Origin: Pyrenophora tritici-repentis
Lineage: Eukaryota > Ascomycota > Dothideomycetes > Pleosporales > Pleosporaceae
Direction: 5' to 3'
Assembly (NCBI RefSeq): GCF_003171515.1
Contig: NC_089390.1
Location: forward strand, 620,001-684,000
Length of the DNA stretch: 64,000 bases
Shown here: in pieces, positions 1 through 11,490 of the stretch
Position numbering within the stretch: the first letter of the stretch is position 1
Layout of the letters: every line of letters begins with the position of its first letter
The notes under the pieces: generated by a model
The model's database searches: none
The model's input: only the letters and a program-made list of their open reading frames with translations
What the model was told of the DNA's origin: nothing
Made by a program: the position numbers and the translations under genes

Positions 1-2356
1 TTCGATTTTCTTCCATGGTTTGAACGGAGCTTCGTGATCACTTTGCATGGATACATAGTATCTCAACTTTTGCAAGCCCTTCTCACCCTCCTTGGGAATA
101 CTGACTGGGTTCATAAGGCCCGATTGAACCCTTCTAACCCCCTTGGACTTCACAGTCTCACTAGGGTCAGGGAAACTAGACCCACGTAGCTGTTTAATCT
201 TCCGGCGCAGTTCGGAAAAAGTACGCTTAACTGGAGGATCTTCGTTACCGAGACGAAGAACCTCTGGTCGAGTGGGCATAGGCTGACCAGCGTCCTTGGC
301 GGCTTTCATGGCGTATTCGAGGTCGGATTGGTAGGATTCAGCCGAGTCCATCATCTCGTGGACAGCGACCCAATTGAGGAAACGGAGCTCGTCTACTGGT
401 ATGTTGGTTGGGCTAAGGGTAGGTTTGGCGGGAGGTGGAGGGGGCGGTTGATGAGGGTCAGTGGTAAGTTCATCGTAGACGACACGGAGATTTTCCAGGG
501 AGCCCAAAGACGCGTGGTTTGGATCAAGATGCATGTAGAATGGCGTTTTGACCAGGCTGAGTGGTTGTCCTGACATGACTACAGCTTCGACATTCTTCAT
601 CTGAGTCTTTAGCGTGTCCAATTCCGAGGTTAGATCTTGGAGGGTCATGTACTGGTACCCCTGAGTAATCGGTGGTGCAGTCTCAACCACGTCAATCTGC
701 TGGATGAGATGTCGCTCCGTTCTCATATCGATCGTATGCGCTAACTTCAGTATTTGTTGTCGGAAGTAAGCGGCGTGATCAGCTCGTCTGCAAGCTTTGG
801 TGAGTGTAATCCAGTCTTCGAACGGTATCTGTGCACTGTTGGCCTCTGAAGTAGAGACTACGCGCGACCATTGTTGTTCGATGAGATCCTTGTCTTTGAG
901 CAAACCCGCTGATGTAATTACACTCCTGGTAACAATGGTCCCAAGCTCGAAACCCGCTTTTTCGATATCTTGGAGGGTGGCAGTCAGTAGACTGGGGACC
1001 CGCATCTTCCCGGCGAGAGAGATTAGGCCCTCGAAAGCAGTGATTTTGAACGAGGCGCCGGCTTGTACGAGTCCGGACAAAGTGTCATGCGCAGTCAATA
1101 CAAGTGCGTCACGCATTACTGCTGCTTCGCCAACATAGTCTTGGCCAGCAACAGGTTCAGGCAAGATCAATTCGAAAGAACGTATGAGGTTTCCAACGTG
1201 GATGCTTTCTAGTGTCGCGCCAGACTCCAAGTAGGCGTAGATAGCATTGGCTATGGCGCGAAGTAGCATGACGCGGTCGGACATTTTAGGCGCTGCAATC
1301 ATGGCAGCCCGCATTTTGGTTATGAGGGCAGTAACGTGGGTGGGCCTCAAACGTGTGCCGGCGCGACAAGCGACCATAAAGGCGGGGTATGCTTCAGCTA
1401 TTGGCCTTTCGGTCATGAATAGCTCGTAGTACCGCGAAGGAGTTTGGGTGGGATATATGCGGAGGGCTGTGTCGAAAGCCAGATAGGACATTCTCCAATC
1501 ACCAGCCAGTAAGCGTGCTGTGAGAATGCCCTGTAGAAGGATAGTTGGGATACCGGAAATTGTAGTAAGCTCTGCACGGTTAGGGACAATGGCGTCGGGT
1601 GACAGATGATACTGGGCAAAAGTGCCAGGGAAGCGCTTGAGGCCTTCTTGGTACAAATTCTCCAGTTCTGGTAGGGACATCAGGTTGCCGTATGCCATGA
1701 GCTCAATGGCAGCACCGTAAGAAGCCTGTGAGCAGAATTGATCGTCCTGCTGGACCAACCACCGCCAAAGGGCTAATCCCTCGTCCCAACGACTACATTC
1801 TTTGTAGATGCCGAACAAGTGCACAAAGGCGTATGGGTGGGGTTCCAGTCTGTGAGTACGAAGGTCACTCTGGATGCGATCTATAAAGGCGAATATGTCG
1901 TGTAGGCTGTGCTGAGGTTCGTTGCGGAGGCGTACATGGAGGGCTTGTGTAATGCGCCGGGTATCGTAGCTATTGATTAGATGGGCCGAAAGCAGGCGGG
2001 GATAGAGGTCCATTATGGACTCTATATTTCGCGTTTCGCATGCATTGCGGAATTTGTGGAGGAGACGGTTATTCTGACCATGTGAGTACTGGACGGGCTA
2101 TGGTATATGAAGGCATCGGACTCACCTCGATATCAACTGCGCTGCGCCCGGGGATGGTTGGTGGTGCATACTGGACTTTCCGTACGAGGCGGCTCTTCTT
2201 CTCGGAGCCTGTCGCATATGATTGTCTCTGTAGCGGCCGATATGGTGAGAAGGATGCGACGGCGGCCGGGGCAACCGTGCGAAGAAGACGAGGGACGAGG
2301 AAGGGAGCGGATGGGCAGACCAGCGATGCCAGTGACTTTCGCGATATCTTTTGCAT
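1..2356 (-). CDS. mitochondrial pentatricopeptide-like protein, 3' end outside the window
   Basis: The minus-strand frame is open from about 2073 to the left edge, so the gene continues beyond the window. Upstream, exon 1 (2356-2126) starts with a Met and has a basic, Arg/Ser/Ala-rich leader ending near RQSYAT, typical of a mitochondrial presequence. It joins exon 2 (from 2073) through a 52-bp GTGAGT..GGTCAG intron. Over 750 residues are visible, mostly helical segments of the kind seen in pentatricopeptide (PPR) proteins, with a proline run (six P) near 450. The closest type I can suggest is the complex I intermediate-associated protein CIA84 family, a PPR assembly factor for the membrane arm of NADH dehydrogenase. 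That is recognition by general resemblance and not certain; another mitochondrial RNA-binding or assembly factor is possible. It is head to head with the coatomer gene at 2575, about 220 bp apart, so the two share a short promoter region. Confidence 0.7.
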
Positions 2357-2574
2357 CTTTGCCCGTGTGTGAGGGCTCAATTGTCGCTCGTTGTGGTTTG
2401 CGGGACCGTCTACACACAAAAGTTCGGGCGGGTCCGCCAAGCCAAACCCACGACCTCCGTGATTGGCCACTTCTCCGCAACCCAGCGAGGAGACACCTAT
2501 CAGCCAATTCCCCCCACAAGACAGCTTCCATTGACCGACGCCTACGCGACCAAAAGATAGCCATATCCCCAATC

Positions 2575-3391
2575 ATGTCGCGTCCACTTTCGCTCTTCAG
2601 CGTCCAGGCCATCCTCATTCTCGCCATTGACGACGGCTCCCGCATCCTCACCAAATACTACTCGAACCCACACCCACCCGCTGGTCACCAGAACGACTAC
2701 CCGGGCCAGATGGCATACAAGACGGTGAAGGACCAGAAGGCGTTTGAAAAGGGACTACTGGGTGTGTAGCCTGAAGCTGGAACCCGGCATATGTGGCTGG
2801 GCTGCGTCTGACATGGGAAACAGAGAAAACGGCCAAGCAGACGACCGACATTATATTATACGACCAAAAAGTCATTGTCTTCAAGATGGAGTCGGATGTT
2901 ATGCTCTATGTGGTCGGAAGCGCCGAAGAGAACGAGGTGCTGCTATACAGGTATGGTCATGGCACCGGAGCGAGGAGCGAGCGAGCCTGTACTGACCAGT
3001 TGCCAGTGTTGTCCTAGCTCTAAGGGATTCACTCAACATCCTCCTCAAGTAGGCAGTCCCGAATAAGCTTTGGTTAATATATCTGACACGGCCTAGGAAC
3101 TCGGTCGACAAGCGCACCGTGATTGAGAACTACGACCTCGTGGTAGGCAATTACACTTCTCAACCCCAAAAACTCACTCACTGACCTCCACAGTCGCTCG
3201 CCGTCGATGAGCTCGTCGACGACGGTATCATCCTGGAAACCGATCCAGTAATTGTGGCTTCGCGCGTCAGCAAGCCCCCAGCCCAAGACATGACATCGAT
3301 GAAGAACATTGATCTTTCCGAGCAGGGCTTCTTGAACGCGTGGGAGTTTGGAAAGAGGCAGCTGGCGGAGCGGATACGGCAGGGCCTATGA
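2575..3391 (+). CDS. RET3: coatomer subunit zeta (COPI coat, longin fold)
   Basis: There are five coding exons: 2575-2761, 2824-2950, 3007-3048, 3097-3142 and 3194-3391. Introns of 48-62 bp all have GT..AG ends, and the spliced frame is 199 residues, the usual length for zeta-COP. The N-terminus (MSRPLSLFSVQAILILAIDD) and the segments KTAKQTTDIILYD, VVLALRDSLNILL and DELVDDGIILETD are characteristic of zeta subunits. Zeta pairs with gamma-COP in the F-subcomplex of the COPI coat, which drives Golgi-to-ER retrograde transport; the longin fold fills most of the protein. The short exon 3 (42 nt) and exon 4 (46 nt) are needed to keep the frame. The start is the only Met in good position, 10 residues before the conserved ILILAIDD strand. 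Housekeeping gene, single copy in fungi. Confidence 0.93.
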
Positions 3392-3723
3392 GCGTGTTTG
3401 CTTTGTTGGGCGCGGCGTTGTCGGAGTTTGGGATAAAATGCATGAGGCATTGCGACTGCGAAGGCCCGGAACGCGGCGCATGGTAATAGAGTAGGTAGCG
3501 CGCCGCGCACAATAAAGGCCCTATGAATACATGCAATCTCTACCGATTGCAAGCGCAGACGTATGTGTGCTGGCGACCATGTTGATGTCAAAATCCATTA
3601 CCCGCACTTGTCAAGAGGTACACGACCCTTGTAATCGCGCTACTCGCCTGCCTTCGTCATCGCCGCATCCCACCTTCAGTTGGCGACCCCACTCACCACA
3701 GACTCTTCACACTCCACAACACC

Positions 3724-6700
3724 ATGAAACAAAGGTTTTCCAGTTTGGACGTCAAGGCAAGTATTTTCAATGCGTCATTTTCTCTCTACAGTACTGATTG
3801 TTTCGCTCAGGTAATAGCCCATGAGCTTTCGTCCAAACTCACCTCACTTCGAGTCACCAATGTCTATGATTTGAGTTCGGTAGGTACATGTCGACATGTC
3901 CAGCTGTCACAATGAATCACCTGACTGATGCAGCATAGAGAATCTTCCTTATCAAGTTCCACAAGCCCGACCACCGTGAGCAACTTCTCATCGACTCCGG
4001 CTTCCGTTGTCATCTTACCGAGTATGCGCGAACCACGGCTGGGACGCCTTCAGGCTTCGTCGCGAAGCTGCGCAAGTACCTGAAAACGCGACGCATCACC
4101 TCGGTTGCACAGATCGGTACAGACCGCATCCTGGAATTTCAATTCTCAGATGGACTCTATAGATTGTACCTGGAGTTTTACGCTGGTGGCAACATCGTCT
4201 TAACAGATGCCGAATTGAACGTTTTGTCGCTGCTGCGGAATGTCGACGAAGGCGAAGAACACGAGAAACTTAGGGTTGGGTTGAGATACAACCTCACTCT
4301 ACGACAAAACTATGGCGGCGCTCCGGAGCTTACAAAGGAACGGGTGCGACAAGCATTGCAGAAGGCTATGGACAGGCAGCAGAATCAGCCTGCAGCGACA
4401 GGGAAGAAAGCAAAGAAGGCAGGCAAAGACTCTCTGAGGAAAGCGCTGGCTGTGTCTATTACCGAGTGTCCTCCGCTGCTAGTCGACCATGCGCTACATG
4501 TTGCAGACTTCGATTCGACCCTGAAGCCGGAGGAGGTCATCGCCGACGATGGCCTCATGGAGAAGCTAGTGTCGGTTCTACGGGATGCAAGAAAAATTAC
4601 AGACGAAATCACAACAACAAATCAAATCAAGGGCTACATCCTCGCGAAGCCCAACCCATCGGCGCCAACGAACGAGGATGAGTCGTCTGATAAGGCAAGA
4701 CTTCTCTACGATGATTTCCACCCTTTCCGCCCGCAGCAATTCGAGAACTCAGATTACACTTTTATCGAGTTTGATGGCTTTAACAAAGCCGTGGACGAGT
4801 TCTTCTCCTCGATAGAAGGCCAAAAACTAGAGTCAAAGTTGACGGAACGCGAACAGCAGGCCAAGAGGAAGCTAGAAAAGGCACGCAAGGAACACGAAGA
4901 TCGCATTGGTGGACTACAGCAAGTACAAGAGCTAAACTTCCGAAAGGCAGAAGCAATTCTGGCCAACGTACACCGTGTCACCGAAGCCACTGAGGCTGTG
5001 AACGGACTGATAAGACAAGGCATGGATTGGGTCGACATCGCGCGTCTGATCGAGCGAGAGCAAAACTCCGGGAACGCTGTCGCACAGCTCATCAAACTAC
5101 CACTAAAGTTGAACGAGAACACCATCACCCTGTTACTAGACGAGACAAATTGGGAGGAAGGTGAAGAGGTAGAGGATGAGGGCAATGAAACGAGTTCTGT
5201 TAGCGAGGACAGTGACGAAGACGCAGGCGAAGAAGATGGCGCAAAGAAGAAGTCTGCGCCAGTCAAGGTGTCGGCTCGACCTCAGTTGGCCATCGACATT
5301 GATCTCAGTCTCACCGCATGGGCAAATTCGACCGAATACTTTGACCAGAAGAAAACAGCCGCCAACAAGGAGGATCGCACTTTGCAAGCATCGACTAGAG
5401 CTTTGAAGAGCCACGAGAAGAAGGTAGCCGAGGATCTGAAAAAGGGCCTGAAGCAGGAGAAGGAGGTGCTCCGACCCGTTCGCAAACAGCAGTGGTTCGA
5501 AAAGTTTATCTATTTCATTTCTTCGGATGGCTACCTAGTCCTGGGAGGCAAGGACGCGCAGCAAAACGAGATCATCTACCGACGTTTTCTACGCAAGGGA
5601 GATGTATACGTTCACGCCGATCTCAAGGGAGCCATGCCCATGATTATCAAGAACAAGCCCGATACACCAGATGCTCCGATACCACCCTCTACGCTTTCGC
5701 AAGCAGGCAACCTTTGCATATGTACTTCGGACGCATGGGACTCCAAGGCTGTCATGTCAGCATGGTGGGTCCGCAGCGACCAAGTGAGCAAGACCGGACA
5801 AACTGGCGAATTTCTCCCAGCGGGCATGTTCAACGTCAAGGGAAAGAAGGAGTTCTTACCTCTAGCCCAACTCGTAGTGGGACTTGCAGTCATGTTCGAA
5901 ATCAGCGAGTCAAGCAAGGCAAATCATCACAAGCATCGGATACAGGAGACTGCAGTTTCCGCTGCGGAAATGGTGGATGAGCCTACGGATGAGACCAAGG
6001 CTGCAGACCATACCAAAACTGACAACAGCGATGATGACGAAGACTTCCCGGACGCTAAGATTGAATCTGATTCCGAGGACGATTTCCCTGATGCGAAGAT
6101 GGGTCAGACAGAAGAGAGTGATGCTGAGTCTGAAGCGGCAGCTCCTAGAAGCAATCCTCTGCAGTCAAGAACGACAGATGCAAGAGATGAATCCGATGAT
6201 GGAGACGAGCCGTCAGTTGCGCAAAAAGATGACGAGTTCGCCATGTCTGGAGGGCGAAATAGATCATCAGCAAACGAAGAGCCACAGGAGGATGATGGCT
6301 CTGTAGCGGATACGGAGAAGACATCCAAATCCACCGGACGCCGGCAACTGTCCGCAAGGGAACGTCGTCTCGCGAGAAAAGGGCAGCTTCCAGAACTGCC
6401 CCAAGTCCCATCTAATGCAGCACCAGCAGATGACGATGCCGCACACGAAGAGGGTTCATCTGCAGAAGAAGGAAGTGCCAAGACACCTGGAAAGGTACCA
6501 GGCACAGCAACATCACAGGGCACGAAGCAGAAGAACACACCTCTACCTCGCGGCAAGCGAGCAAAGGCAAAGAAGCAAGCGGCCAAGTATGCCGCGCAGG
6601 ACGAAGAAGACCGAGAGCTAGCTATGCGCCTCCTAGGTTCCAAATCCGGCCAACAAGCAGCAGAAGCCGCTGCGCAAGAGAAGCGACAGAAGGAAGAGCA

Positions 6701-7238
6701 GGCTCAAGCTGACAAGCAACGTCGCCGGGAGCAGCACCTTCGTGCGCAAGCTGCAGGCAAAGCCGCCGAAGAAGCGCGTCTACGTGCACTAGAGAATGCT
6801 GAAGATGACGACGAGGGCGACGAAGTTCTCAAGACCAACCTACAAAACCTCGACGCCTTCACTGGCCGTCCACTACCAAACGATGAGATTCTCTCTGCAA
6901 TCCCCGTATGCGCTCCCTGGTCCGCACTCTCGTCATACAAATACAAGGCCAAGATGCAGCCTGGTTCTACTAAGCGTGGTAAAGCTGTAAAGGAGGTGCT
7001 GACAATCTGGGACCACGCTGGAAAGGACGCAAAGGCGTTGGACAAGTCGAGCCAGGATACGGAGCGTATCTGGCCAAAGGAGATTGACCTTATCAGGGGG
7101 TGGAAGGAGATGGAGGTAGTTGGTGTAGTGCCGGTTAGCAAAGTCAGAGTTATGATTGCTGGTGGACGACGGGGTGCCGAGATTGCCAAGGGCAAGAAGA
7201 AGAGCGCGAGAGGTGGGAGGGGCTCGAAGAAGAAGTGA
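3724..7238 (+). CDS. RQC2: ribosome quality control factor Rqc2/Tae2 (NFACT family)
   Basis: Three exons (3724-3756, 3811-3879, 3939-7238) give about 1,133 residues. The N-terminus MKQRFSSLDVK followed by VIAHELSSKL and NVYDLSSRIFLIKF is diagnostic of NFACT proteins. Asp9 and the Asp96-Arg97 pair match the residues that in yeast Rqc2 are needed for CAT tailing (Asp9, Asp98, Arg99). The order is NFACT-N to about residue 500 with a basic coiled coil at about 265-320, NFACT-R at about 555-690 (VYVHADLKGA), a long acidic Ser/Glu/Lys-rich linker, and NFACT-C at about 1005-1110. The protein binds 60S subunits with obstructed nascent chains and recruits Ala/Thr-tRNA and Ltn1. Intron 1 (3757-3810) begins with GC, not GT; using GT two codons later destroys the conserved VIAHEL, so GC-AG splicing is favoured. 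Confidence 0.92.
3757..3810 (+). other. GC-AG intron in RQC2
   Basis: The exon 1 end AAG is followed by GCAAGT, and the intron closes with CGCTCAG before GTAATAGCCCATGAG. Joining these two points gives the conserved DVK-VIAHEL of the NFACT family. The nearby GTATTT would require another acceptor and loses that motif. GCAAGT is the strongest known GC donor context. Confidence 0.8.
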
Positions 7239-8474
7239 GCGGCGGATAGTGATGGGAAGACTAGCAAAAGGAAACATGTAGAATACAACCTGCAATCCTA
7301 TGGGTACTTTATACAGTCATGCCTTTGAGTATCAGCTGCATGGTGCACTTTGTGATGGTTGATTCGTTCTTATTTCAATCTCAACCTCACTAAGCACTAA
7401 TATGGTGTTCTTGAATTGGCGTAACATGAATGGTCGGTCAGCTGGACAAGTGCATCTTACTCAGCTGAAGGTAGTACACTTTCGCCAACATGCCACCACG
7501 TCTTGTGAGCAGCGTCATTGGAGGCCTCGAAGCATATTACGGTATTTGCTACTTCCGACATGATAGACCAACAAGCGCTGGTGGCCGTAGCTGTAAGCAA
7601 GGGGATCCTCATCAAGGGTACAAGGGTAAGACAGCCCCTGGGGTAGGTTGGACAAAGGTAACAGATTGCGTGGCCGTCAGCGTGGTAAGCACGAGAATGT
7701 CGTGACTGCGTGTACAACGCCATGAGGACGTCCAGCTCTTTCTGCAATGGGGGGTTGCTGCTGCAGCATTGAGTTGTCCATGGTGTGACTGCTGATACGA
7801 GGTCAGTCCAGGCCGACTATGACGTTACGAAGCGATTAGTTCGAATCCAATTCGAGTAGCCATGACCGAAGAGTTTATTGATGTGTGAAACAGCGAGCTG
7901 TGTCCGCAGGCGCAGGGTCAGAGCTGTGGGGTGTTGAGGATATGTAGCAGCCACTGAACGCGTCATGACGCCATGTCGGTGCAAACGCGCGAGGTTGTTG
8001 AGGCTGATGAGATGGGTGTGGCGGGTAAGATGGGTAAAAGAACAAAAGTCATGTAAGTAGAGGGCTCCTTGGCAGCAGCATTGGAGATGGGCCAGGTACG
8101 AGCGTGGTAAAGTGAGCAGGCGTCGCACCAAGGCGGCGCGTTGGGCAATCTCCGGGTCGAAGATGGCATGCGACCCACGACTCGGACCATTACCTCCAAA
8201 GACGCCCCCTATTCATCAGCAAAGCTCAGCAGGGTCTTTGCTGATCTCGTAGTCTCATAGTAGTCGCAAACGTCTCTGCTCTTCCATTGCACCGTCTTGT
8301 ATAACCAAACTGCAGCATTGGAAGCTGCGGCACTGGATAAAGTCAAACACGGCCTTGTACCTGTCAGGCTGTCGCAAAGTGCCGCCGCCTCAACCGCAGC
8401 CCTTTCATTTCGCTTTACAGGCCGCTTCCCTCCCCGGGACGGATTTCCCATGACCAGGACCCGCGCTGTCCACG
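7239..8474. other. intergenic, no gene seen
   Basis: This stretch holds the 3' region of RQC2 and the 5' region of the TBC gene. All short frames lack family features, plausible splice partners or codon bias. A GTTCGAATCC string near 7840 resembles a tRNA T-loop, but no cloverleaf forms around it. The last about 250 bp before 8475 probably hold the promoter and 5' leader of the TBC gene. Confidence 0.6.
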
Positions 8475-10938
8475 ATGAGAGATGAGGCTGCGGATGCGTC
8501 TGGCGCTGCCGTGGTGGAGCAGTCTGACGTTTCCAACGCGTTGTCACCTGTCAAGTCCAATGCCCCCAGCGCCTCGTCGACCAAGGGCCCCGCAGCGCGA
8601 TCATGGTTGAGCAATGTTCGGCGACCACGAACCTCACCAGGCCCACGAGCATTCTCCCTGAAGCGCACCCTATTGACAGAAGACGACGACCGCAGAGATT
8701 CCGCCTTGGCACCTTCCAACAATACCACGACAAACGAACCCCCCTCACCCACGAGCCTGCACAAGACGCCTAGCCTGCCTGCCCTGCCTGCTATTGTTGT
8801 CCAGCATGAAGGCTCATCACGTATCAACGGCCGTGCTTCAAGGCACCGATCATTAGACATTGATGAGGAGGACGACCTTGCCTTTCCCGGTCTCGACACC
8901 TTCATCCCCACAGGCAGCTTCGACGACATTTCCTCGGACGCGCAGATATCTTTCTCTAAGCGAGGTAGCATGATGTTGGGTGGTAAGAAGGCAAACAGGA
9001 AGAGCAGACAAATGGATCTGTTGGTGGAAGGCGCGCCTCAGCCGAGCACACCACCGCGCCAGAAGGAGAAGGAGCGGGAGAAGGGGCAGGAGCAGTCTAG
9101 TCCCGCGCAGCAGTCGCTGTCACCACCCACCCCAGCCACAAAACATCTTTCGCCGCCACGGTCCATTTCGCGTTATTCAACAAGAGCAAGAAGCATCAAC
9201 CACCGAGTCCTGTCTTCTGATGAGATGACATTGTCGCGCAAAGTGCGCTGTATGTACATGCATGGCAACGAGAGCGCTGTGAATTGGGGAAAACTGGATG
9301 AGGAGACGGATAGTGTTCACAACAGCTACCAAGGGGGCAACAGCGGAGTTACCAACATACCAGGCAATGGCTCGTCGGTGGCTGCAGATGGCAATGAGGA
9401 TACAAGCTCACTGATGAGTTCAAGACTTGGAAGCGTTATAATCAAGGAACCGACCGAGGTAGCTGGTGGACTTGAAGATTGGGCAGATTTGGATGGAGAG
9501 GTTGATCGATACGGTTTCATCATTCCGAAGAGGTCAAAATCGAAATCCAATTCCGATGGCGACGGCCCTGACGGACCCGACGATCCCCACCTGCACCGAG
9601 TCACCACGACATTGCAATTGTTGTCAGCAGAGCCTAGAAGGCGCAGATTAGGCCGAAGCAGTTCAAGAGCACCATCATCCCGCTCCGCAGACCCGCGATC
9701 AGGCTCTCCTCAACGTCGACTTTCTGGCGTATCGTCAAGACCGGCTAGGTCGCTATTCTCCGGTCACAACTCAGACGCACGCAGCATCCACAGGCCGTTA
9801 CGGCATGCCACCAATCGACTACCCCACAACAGAGACCGCAGGCTAAGGGAGGAGGCCAGTGACATGCTCAAGCTACCCCCGGGTTTGGCTGAAGTTGCAG
9901 AGCAACAGGAAGGCGGCAGAGCAGCTCAGGCCATGAAAGCAAAGGAAATCGCCCGAAACGACAAATGGCGTAAGATGGCCAAGATTGTCAAATCCGGCGC
10001 AGACAAGGGCGGTATGCTGTTCGAATTCGACACCAAAGATCCAAAAGTTATTTCTCGTACTTGGAAAGGCATTCCAGATCGCTGGAGGGCGACTGCATGG
10101 TACTCGTTCCTCGCGGCCAGCGCCAAAGCTGAAAAGGACAGCCCGACCGAGGAAGAGCTCATCGAGAGCTTCTACGAATTACAGATGGAGAGCTCTGCAG
10201 AAGACGTGCAAATCGACGTCGATGTACCACGGACCATCAACAGACACATCATGTTTCGACGGCGGTATCGTGGTGGACAACGAATGCTTTTCCGTGTACT
10301 TCATGCCATGTCACTTTACTTACCTGAGACGGGCTACGTTCAAGGCATGGCTTCTGTCACGGCAACACTCCTTTGCTATTATGAAGAGGACAGGGCGTTT
10401 GTCATGCTAGTTCGGCTATGGCAGCTTCGGGGCATGGAGAGGCTTTATGAGGCTGGTTTCGAAGGCCTTATGGAGGCTCTAGACGACTTTGAGCTGAATT
10501 GGCTGCGCGGGGGAGATGTTGCAAAGAAACTAGTAAGTCTGGACTCTTATGCAGAATACACTTGTTCAAACATTAATGCTAACCTTTGCATAGAATGAAC
10601 TCGGCATCACCTCTACCGCATACGGTACCCGATGGTACTTGACCCTCTTCAACTATTCCCTCCCGTTCCCGGCTCAACTACGCGTCTGGGACGTATTCAT
10701 GCTTCTGGGCGATAAGTCGCGGTCCAGTTCGCCGACGTCAAAGTTCAACGGCGACATGGACGTGTTGCATGCGACATCAGCTGCACTGATCAATGCAACG
10801 CGAGAGATTCTTCTCGACTCTGACTTTGAAAACGCGATGAAGGTGTTGACGTCTTGGATACCCATCAAGGACGAAGAGCTGTTGATGCGCGTGGCTAAAG
10901 CAGAATATAAATTGCGCAAGAAGCGAGGCAATACTTGA
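8475..10938 (+). CDS. TBC-domain Rab GTPase-activating protein
   Basis: There are two exons (8475-10532 and 10594-10938); the 61-bp intron has GTAAGT, a GCTAAC branch site and TAG. The spliced product is 800 residues. The first about 510 residues are Ser/Pro/Arg-rich and probably disordered; the TBC (Tre2/Bub2/Cdc16) domain runs from about 525 (WKGIPDRWRATAWYSFL) to about 770. Both catalytic fingers are present: the arginine finger in IDVDVPR (Arg586, motif IxxDxxR) and the glutamine finger in GYVQGM (Gln623, motif YxQ). It should therefore be an active GAP that stimulates GTP hydrolysis by a Rab protein in membrane traffic. The layout with a long disordered N-terminus and a C-terminal TBC domain resembles fungal Gyp/Msb-type GAPs, but I cannot say which Rab it serves. 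The start at 8475 is the first Met of the open frame. Confidence 0.88.
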
Positions 10939-11465
10939 ATGCCGGTGGCCGCACTTTGGCGCCTCCTTTTGGAATGTCACCAAGATGTTAAACGACAAGG
11001 GCGCCCCCCATCACGCAGCCGGACGGGCGCATTGCTGGTTTTGTTGTTTGGGTCACCGAAGTCCGAACTAGGCTACTTGTTTCCAGCCGAGCTTCCCCCT
11101 TGAAGTAAGCTTCCATGTGGGTTTACCGGAAGCTACAAACGTCCGCCATCAGTTGGACATCAGTGGCTTGCTTGCGCTGATGCCGTTTTTTGTCGCCCGC
11201 GTCGCTGGGTTTGAACGTGTCTCCCACGTTTTTCTTGCGACTGAATCCTCATGTTTTACTTGTTTCCCTGGAAGATACCTCATACCCATTTACTCTGGTG
11301 TTTATCAGCGCGCGCCGCCATACGACCCTTCCTTCTTTTTGTTGCTTCGGCGACTGTTTTTATCTTCTCACCAACCCCCTAGGGCATTATTTTCACGGCC
11401 GGCGCCGGCGGGTCTTTTTGGGAAGCTGTGTTCAGCTTACTTGGTCGCCCATGGGCTATGTTTGG

Positions 11466-11490
11466 GGCATGGCATGGCATGGCATGGCAT
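11466..11490. repeat. GGCAT microsatellite
   Basis: Five consecutive copies of the pentamer GGCAT; a looser GGCAT-rich patch follows at about 11550-11590. No gene overlaps it. Confidence 0.9.

Noticed and set aside
6104..6643. Long minus-strand frame within RQC2
   Set aside because: Shadow of the acidic, Ser-rich linker; no features of its own.
7810..7865. Possible tRNA (GTTCGAATCC T-loop)
   Set aside because: No acceptor, D or anticodon stems can be paired around it, and the T stem itself has a mismatch.
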